Shown: in pieces, positions 59,006 to 64,000 of the stretch
Position numbering within the stretch: the first letter of the stretch is position 1
Layout: the number at the start of each line of letters is the position of its first letter
Origin: Gottfriedia acidiceleris
GTDB lineage: Bacteria > Bacillota > Bacilli > Bacillales > Bacillaceae_G
Direction of reading: 5' to 3'
Assembly (NCBI RefSeq): GCF_004138285.1
Contig: NZ_SCFN01000007.1
Span: forward strand, 186,001 to 250,000
DNA: 64,000 nucleotides
Position numbers and translations under genes: made by a program
Notes under the pieces: generated by a model
What the model was told of the DNA's origin: nothing
Database searches by the model: none
The model's input: the letters and a program-made list of their open reading frames with translations, nothing else

Positions 59006-60046
59006 TTAATTTTTCAACGTTAATACATATGCCACAAATTCATTTAGATTATCTTTTAACATCACTTTAGAAACCAATATTTTTTTACCGGATGGACTCC
59101 AAGTAATTGGCCCAGCAATCTCGTCTAAATCAGTCGATAATTGTGTTATCTTTCTAGATTTGACATCGATCACGAATAATCCTCTTTCTCCCTTATCTTC
59201 CGAAATTACGGAAAAAGCTAATGTTTTAGAGTTTGGCGACCAACCTGCACCGAAAATTTGAGTTCCAGTAGCTAAAGATACGGTCTTTCTTCCATTTTCA
59301 TCGGTAATAAACAACTCTCTTTTGGTTGCTGAAATTTTTCTAACAATAGCGAATTGCTTTTGATTTGGAGATGGAATAACCCATTCAACTTTTTGCTCGT
59401 TGTATTTTTTTCTTATTAAATTAACTTTATCAGTGTTAGCATCAATCTTTTTTACTTGCCCATTTAGATCAGCCGAATACATTTGTTGAAATAATGTTGA
59501 ATAAATGATTGTATGATTGTCGATCCATCGTCCTTCTGTCGGAAATGCATAAATGGTATCCGGCTCTGACACTTTAACCTTCCCAGTTCCATCAGAATTT
59601 ATAATATAACCTGTACCAGAATTTCCATCCTCTGTTTGCTTATAGAAAATATGCTTTTTATCAGGTGAAATTACGGCCCCTACTTGGTCATGCTCCTCAC
59701 TTGCTAATACTTCTGATTTGTTCGTGTTTAGATCATATGAAAATAAATTAATGTGATAAGTATAATCACCATTATCTGTCATAACTGATTTTGGTAATTT
59801 CGTATTTTTTTGTTCAGTTAAAATCGTATGATCATCCAGCCAATCCGTCCCACGAATACCCTCATAACGATCTATTTTCTCAAGGGCTAACTCGTTTGTT
59901 ACAACCTCTTCATTTCCTGTTAATACGGTAATTTTTTTATGTTTTTTTTCAATTACGATATCTTCATTTTGACTTTGACATCCAGTTATTAATAGAAATG
60001 TACTAACTAGAAAAAAAACTTTAATCATACACTTATTAAACATCAC
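59006..60046 (-). CDS. TolB-like beta-propeller lipoprotein
   Basis: A 346-aa lipoprotein with lipobox ITGC near residue 23, then beta-propeller blades with SPDKKHIFYKQ, SPNQKQFAIVR, SPNSKTLAFSV and SPSGKKILVS motifs (PD40 type). It lies 85 bp downstream of a histidine kinase on the same strand and may be part of that operon, possibly sensing or scaffolding at the cell surface. It is related in fold to the protein at 22.4 kb. The partner is unknown. Confidence 0.8.
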   Translation of the reverse strand: MMFNKCMIKVFFLVSTFLLITGCQSQNEDIVIEKKHKKITVLTGNEEVVTNELALEKIDRYEGIRGTDWLDDHTILTEQKNTKLPKSVMTDNGDYTYHINLFSYDLNTNKSEVLASEEHDQVGAVISPDKKHIFYKQTEDGNSGTGYIINSDGTGKVKVSEPDTIYAFPTEGRWIDNHTIIYSTLFQQMYSADLNGQVKKIDANTDKVNLIRKKYNEQKVEWVIPSPNQKQFAIVRKISATKRELFITDENGRKTVSLATGTQIFGAGWSPNSKTLAFSVISEDKGERGLFVIDVKSRKITQLSTDLDEIAGPITWSPSGKKILVSKVMLKDNLNEFVAYVLTLKN

Positions 60047-60131
60047 ATCACTCTCCTACATTCGTACAAATTTTATGATACGTTTAGGATGTTTCAGTTT
60101 TTAACATATCATGTTTCCAATTTGTAAACTT

Positions 60132-61589
60132 TTACTTCTCTAACGGAAATGTAATGATAAAATTTGATCCACTACCTTCTATCGATTCAACACGAATCGT
60201 ACCATTTTGCTTTTCAATTAAATCCTTTGTTAATGCAAGCCCTAAACCCGATCCTCCAGATTGACGAGAACGATCCTTATTTACGGTAAAAAATGGTTCA
60301 AATATTTTATCCACTAATTCCGAAGAAATACCAATACCCGTATCTGATATATTAATAACTAAACGATTATTTTCAATCCTATTTGAAACGTTAATCTCTC
60401 CATTTGTTTTATTATATTTAATGGCATTATCTAATAAATTCATAATGATTAATGTAAAGCTTTCTTTATCAATAAGAATCGTTGCATGCTCAAAACTTGT
60501 ACGGATAGATAAACCAAACTTAGTCAATTTCCCTTTCATTCTTAAACAGATATCTTCTAAAAGGGAATATACATCGACTTTTTCTTTTACAATTTCAAAG
60601 TCATATTTCTCAAGTTCTGCTAGCTTTAATATTTTTTCAACCATATCGTAAAGTCGAAGTGATTCTTTTCCTATATTACTAATTGCTTCTTCTAATAATT
60701 TTGGATCATCCGAATACATGTCTAATAAATCAATATAAGCCCTAATTACAGTCAGTGGGGTTTTAAACTCATGAGTAATCGATCCAATAAATTGCTTTTG
60801 TTGTTTTTCTAATACTTTAAGCTTTTCAACAGCTAATTGCAGATTTTCTTTTTCTAGTTGAATGCCTTTTATATTATGTTGAATTTCATTACTCATGTAG
60901 AAGATTGCTTGGCTTAAATAACCCAACTCATCTTTTCGACTTAAAGTAGAACGGTCTGGATAGTTTCCTAATTTAATTTCCTCCGTTACCTTTCTAAGTT
61001 TTAAAATACTCATAACCAGAGAATTAAAAAAGAAATATCCAATAATAAAACTAAGAATTGTAGTTATTAAACCAATTTTAATAAACAGTTTAATTGTATT
61101 ATCATAAAACTTCTGATTATTAATTAATGAATAATCGAACTGAACAACCCCAATTTGATTATTAGCATTATAAATTGGTGCAAAATAAGATAATGTTTCA
61201 CCGCTCTCCTGATATGCAATTTTACCTTTTAACGCATAACTTAAAGTATCCCCTACATCTCTTGTAGATTCTAAAGGAAGAGAATCTCCTGCAACTTTTC
61301 CAGACATATTAAAAATTGTGACATGAAGACTACTAATAATCCCAATCTGTCTGGCAATTTCCCGACCATATCGTTTAAAAAAATCTTGAGGATTTTCTGT
61401 TGTTTGACTTAAATAAACTTGCTTTACATATACATTTGCTAATTTACTTTGCCTAGCAAGTGTTTCTTCTGTTTGTTTTTGCTGGTTTTGTTTGATACCT
61501 TGTAAGACTAATATACTTAATACAATGACAGTTCCGATTAATAGCATGGCTAAAAATAAGCTCGACTTAACTTTAATACTCAGTTTCAT
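60132..61589 (-). CDS. sensor histidine kinase
   Basis: A 485-aa membrane kinase with TM1 (about 9-30), an extracytoplasmic domain of about 130 residues, TM2 (about 165-188) and a HAMP region. The H-box SITHEFKTPLTVIRAYIDLL is near residue 270 and the N, G1 and G2 boxes are DNAIKYN, DTGIGI and GGSGLGLAL. It overlaps the response regulator by four bases. The extracellular part may bind a ligand; the signal is unknown. The downstream propeller lipoprotein may belong to the same system. Confidence 0.9.
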   Translation of the reverse strand: MKLSIKVKSSLFLAMLLIGTVIVLSILVLQGIKQNQQKQTEETLARQSKLANVYVKQVYLSQTTENPQDFFKRYGREIARQIGIISSLHVTIFNMSGKVAGDSLPLESTRDVGDTLSYALKGKIAYQESGETLSYFAPIYNANNQIGVVQFDYSLINNQKFYDNTIKLFIKIGLITTILSFIIGYFFFNSLVMSILKLRKVTEEIKLGNYPDRSTLSRKDELGYLSQAIFYMSNEIQHNIKGIQLEKENLQLAVEKLKVLEKQQKQFIGSITHEFKTPLTVIRAYIDLLDMYSDDPKLLEEAISNIGKESLRLYDMVEKILKLAELEKYDFEIVKEKVDVYSLLEDICLRMKGKLTKFGLSIRTSFEHATILIDKESFTLIIMNLLDNAIKYNKTNGEINVSNRIENNRLVINISDTGIGISSELVDKIFEPFFTVNKDRSRQSGGSGLGLALTKDLIEKQNGTIRVESIEGSGSNFIITFPLEK

Positions 61590-62275
61590 TTATTTTCACT
61601 AGATATCTTATATCCGACTCCAAAAACAGTTTGAATTAAATGTTGATAAGAATTACCTAACTTTTTACGTAAACGTTGAATATGAATATCGACTGTTCTC
61701 GTTCCACCGATATACTCCATTCCCCACACTAAGTCTAATAATTCATCTCTGCTAAAAATTCGATCCATATTTGAAATTAATAATACAAGAAGGTCGAATT
61801 CTTTAGGGGTTAATTCTATATTTGTTCCATCAACTGTAACTTTTCTTTGAGCAGGGATTACTTGTAGCTTATTAATTGAAATGCTCTTTTTTTCATCAGG
61901 GGTTGATTGTTTTTTTAATCTTCGGAGTAAAGATCTAGTTCTAGCAAGTAATTCCCTAATATCAAACGGTTTTGTTATATAATCGTCGGCACCAAACTCT
62001 AATCCTAAAACCCGATCAATAATATCATCCTTAGCTGTAAGTAAAATAATGCCAAGTCCTTCTTTATTTCCTATTTGTTTACATAAGTCTAAACCGTTCA
62101 TTACAGGCATCATAATATCCGATATTAAAATATCTGGATTAAAATCTGGGATCTTATCTAATGCTTCTTTTCCATTAAATGCGTTTTCTACGATAAATCC
62201 TTCTCTACGAAATGCGTAAGTTAATGGATCTACAATACTTTTTTCATCATCTACAATTAATACTTTTCCTTGCAA
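61586..62275 (-). CDS. OmpR-family response regulator
   Basis: A 229-aa regulator. The receiver has DDE near residue 9, phospho-acceptor Asp in ILISDIMMPV (near 54), and Lys in TKPF. The winged helix has LLDLVWGMEYIGGTRTVDIHI and ends YKISSENK. The start overlaps nothing upstream; a coupled start for the kinase overlaps its stop (ATGA). The regulon is unknown. Confidence 0.92.
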   Translation of the reverse strand: MQGKVLIVDDEKSIVDPLTYAFRREGFIVENAFNGKEALDKIPDFNPDILISDIMMPVMNGLDLCKQIGNKEGLGIILLTAKDDIIDRVLGLEFGADDYITKPFDIRELLARTRSLLRRLKKQSTPDEKKSISINKLQVIPAQRKVTVDGTNIELTPKEFDLLVLLISNMDRIFSRDELLDLVWGMEYIGGTRTVDIHIQRLRKKLGNSYQHLIQTVFGVGYKISSENK

Positions 62276-62536
62276 TTACCTCACCTAAATTCATAATTTA
62301 TGTTTTTACTTTTATTTACTTAAACTTTATTTTCGGATTATTTCCTTAGGAAAAATTATAGATGGCTCAGTACTGAATTACTAAACGTTTTTTATATAAA
62401 TGCAAAAAATTTACATCTTAGAAACATCTTGTTCTTTTTTTAATTCTTTGTTCTTATCATTAATTAGTTTGGACAATATTCTAGTGCTTTATCTGAAATC
62501 ATACATTTAGTAATGAGTAAAAATGGGAGGGATTCC

Positions 62537-62869
62537 ATGGAAAGTTACCATATTCGAAATATGCAAGATAAATGTAAAAAATATAAACTCTGCCATGTAG
62601 TATTTCAAACTTCTGAAAGAGCTTTATTAGAAGGGGTTTTATTAGATAACAATTCGAGTAGCGCAGACTTACTCGTCCCAGAAGACCTCGCCACACCTGA
62701 ATCGCGTTATTTTGAAGTAAGACAAAATGGCGGCGAAACTTTTCGCTCTAGGTACCGAGTATATAAAAAGGTCACTGTACCATTTTCTTCAGTTGTAGCA
62801 ATATACTTGTATCCGTATTACTACCCAAGTTACCCATATATTTATCAAAGAAATTATCATCCTCAATAA
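62537..62869 (+). CDS. uncharacterised protein with Tyr/Pro-rich C-terminus
   Basis: A 110-aa protein starting MESYHIRNMQDKCKKYKLCH with a beta-rich middle (LLEGVLLDNNSSSADLLV) and a C-terminal run YLYPYYYPSYPYIYQRNY. GGGAGGGATTCC precedes the ATG at 62537. Tyr/Pro-rich tails occur in Bacillus spore-coat and surface proteins, so a sporulation role is possible but not shown. I do not recognise the family. Confidence 0.65.
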   Translation: MESYHIRNMQDKCKKYKLCHVVFQTSERALLEGVLLDNNSSSADLLVPEDLATPESRYFEVRQNGGETFRSRYRVYKKVTVPFSSVVAIYLYPYYYPSYPYIYQRNYHPQ

Positions 62870-62871
62870 TA

Positions 62872-62904
62872 AAAAAAGCATCTAGTAAAAATAGATGCTT
62901 TTTC
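62872..62904. terminator. bidirectional terminator
   Basis: AAAAAGCATCTA and TAGATGCTTTTT pair around GTAAAAA, between the convergent 110-aa and methyltransferase genes. Confidence 0.85.
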
Positions 62905-62922
62905 ATTTTAGTTTTTGAAGTT

Positions 62923-63768
62923 TTATTCCGCTACAAATGCAAGTATCGATAATGGTTTGATTTCATTAGAAGTAATAGATTCTTTTAACATTTTTACTTC
63001 TGATCGAATCAGTCCATTTAATTTACTTGGCATATTCTCAATATTATTGAGTTCAATATCGATATCTACTAAAGTCTTATTAACTTCCCATCTACCATCT
63101 TGTAATTTTGGAGAGAATATAGTTGTTTCATTTATTACGGTCCATCCTGAAACTTCACAAATATTTTTAATATCATTTGGAGTAAAAAGGGTGCGAATGT
63201 TTGATTCACTATTTTGTTTTAATGACTCATATTGAGCCTGAATTAAAATAGATAATAAATGCGGGTATTGCTCAATTGAGCTAATTCTTGTATCCCATTC
63301 GGCAAAGCATAATTTTTTACCCCATTTTTTAATCTTTTTTAAAACCGCAATAAATTCTTCATGTGATTTTAAGTACCAGGAACAGTGAGACATAACAATA
63401 TAATCGAACTCATTTTCATGAAAATCAACAGTTGGTGATAAAATATCAATTTCAAACTCCATCTTTAATTGTTTCCCTAAATTCGATTGTAATAGGAAGT
63501 CTGCAGAATCTCCTAATGAAATTGGACTACCGTATGTTGGTGGGCCAATATCGATTCCATGAACAAATCCATTTTCGCCAACAATATATGCTAAAACGGC
63601 AGTCGTATCTCCTTGGCCGCAGCCTATTTCTAATACTTTACTTCCCTTTTCTATATTCCAAAACTCAACTAATTTAAAACGATGTTCTGTTTGAATTCTT
63701 TGTATATCAGACATCCCTTCACCTGAAGCCATACAATCAATAACTGATTCAACTGCATTTTTTAGCAT
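62923..63768 (-). CDS. class I SAM-dependent methyltransferase
   Basis: A 281-aa methyltransferase with motif I VLEIGCGQGDTTAVLAYIVG near residue 51, the acidic end of strand 2 HGIDIGPP, and motif post-I/II NEFDYIVMSHCSWYLKSHEE. It is probably a small-molecule methylase; the substrate is unknown. GGAGGAATTCA precedes the ATG. Confidence 0.85.
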   Translation of the reverse strand: MLKNAVESVIDCMASGEGMSDIQRIQTEHRFKLVEFWNIEKGSKVLEIGCGQGDTTAVLAYIVGENGFVHGIDIGPPTYGSPISLGDSADFLLQSNLGKQLKMEFEIDILSPTVDFHENEFDYIVMSHCSWYLKSHEEFIAVLKKIKKWGKKLCFAEWDTRISSIEQYPHLLSILIQAQYESLKQNSESNIRTLFTPNDIKNICEVSGWTVINETTIFSPKLQDGRWEVNKTLVDIDIELNNIENMPSKLNGLIRSEVKMLKESITSNEIKPLSILAFVAE

Positions 63769-63836
63769 TGAATTCCTCCTTAGAGATAAAAGTTTTTATG
63801 AAACTATTTTTCTATTACTTTCAAATTGATTTTTTA

Positions 63837-64000
63837 TTAATCTAATTTAAAGTTTACTTCTCCTACACCTAAATCCACATTTATTGTTAATTTAACATCA
63901 GCGTTTTCGTACGCTTCATTAACATAAACACCATTTCCTTTCGAAATTAAATCGCTTATATTTGCCTTGCCAATCCCCTTACTTAAATTTATCTTTACAC
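63837..64000 (-). CDS. C-terminal end of a LiaF/toast-rack-like protein (cut by window edge)
   Basis: The last 54 codons of a gene that begins beyond the right edge: VKINLSKGIGKANISDLISK, and the end VDLGVGEVNFKLD. The repeated short beta-strands and GVGEVNFKL ending are typical of LiaF-like/DUF4097-type beta-helix (toast-rack) domains in envelope stress proteins. With so little sequence the assignment is tentative. Confidence 0.55.
   Translation of the reverse strand, partial: VKINLSKGIGKANISDLISKGNGVYVNEAYENADVKLTINVDLGVGEVNFKLD

Overview
The window is about 64 kb of low-GC DNA (roughly a third G+C by eye) from an aerobic, Gram-positive Bacillaceae chromosome. The signs are strong AGGAGG-type ribosome binding sites, frequent TTG and GTG starts, Bacillus-type small proteins (YkuS, DUF1540, YuzL-like, lmo0937-like, CxxH/CxxC), PCYCGC and Gmad2 lipoproteins, and a YhfW-like Rieske oxidoreductase. 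A genus such as Gottfriedia or a relative is possible, but I cannot fix it from sequence alone. I saw no rRNA, tRNA, CRISPR array or prophage module.

Layout. 0-6.6 kb: a truncated GNAT gene, a DedA protein, and a cadC-cadA metal-efflux operon with a readable CadC-type promoter/operator, then a PCYCGC lipoprotein, GNAT and AlkD-like genes. 6.6-9.9 kb: an alpha- and a beta-carbonic anhydrase on either side of a repeat element, then an aldo/keto reductase. 10-26 kb: ordinary housekeeping and accessory genes (AlaX-like editing protein, two-component system, AEC transporter, VOC, GNAT, SDR and NUDIX proteins, YhfW, hypoxanthine PRTase, TolB-like propeller, ComB). 26.9-28.4 kb: rtcB (RNA ligase), interrupted by a roughly 314-nt group I intron of phage-like (IA) architecture. 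29.2-32.7 kb: a compact pncA-pncB-nadD-nadE NAD salvage operon. 33.2-34.5 kb: a broken flavin amine oxidase. 34.7-40.1 kb: nuclease, AlkA, DMT exporter, NUDIX, DUF1835 and small proteins.

40.3-52.1 kb is the most unusual part: a catabolic-looking island tied together by at least eight copies of a GGTATACC-type palindrome and one FadR-type GntR regulator. It holds a heme-oxygenase-like diiron oxidase (all six metal ligands of the CADD type present), two plant-type [2Fe-2S] ferredoxins, an aldehyde dehydrogenase, an HbpS/GlcG-like protein, an aspartate-dehydrogenase-like enzyme, a creatininase-family amidohydrolase, two unrelated large permeases, a split ChrA-type transporter pair, a small CxxH/CxxC protein and an unknown 112-aa protein. 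I read it as a transport and oxidation pathway for an unidentified, probably nitrogen-containing, substrate. I do not recognise it as a described pathway.

52.4-64 kb: DUF1540, ABM monooxygenase, MFS exporter, ArsR plus SRPBCC pair, GNAT, CapA-like protein, TolB-like lipoprotein with a two-component system, a SAM methyltransferase, and the 3' end of a LiaF/toast-rack-like protein.

Across the window three families of short intergenic repeats (four, two and two copies) all abut Rho-independent terminator hairpins. The largest family (about 460-580 bp, with a GC-rich foldable core) is flanked on both sides by copies of the locus-specific terminator hairpin, as if insertion duplicated the terminator.
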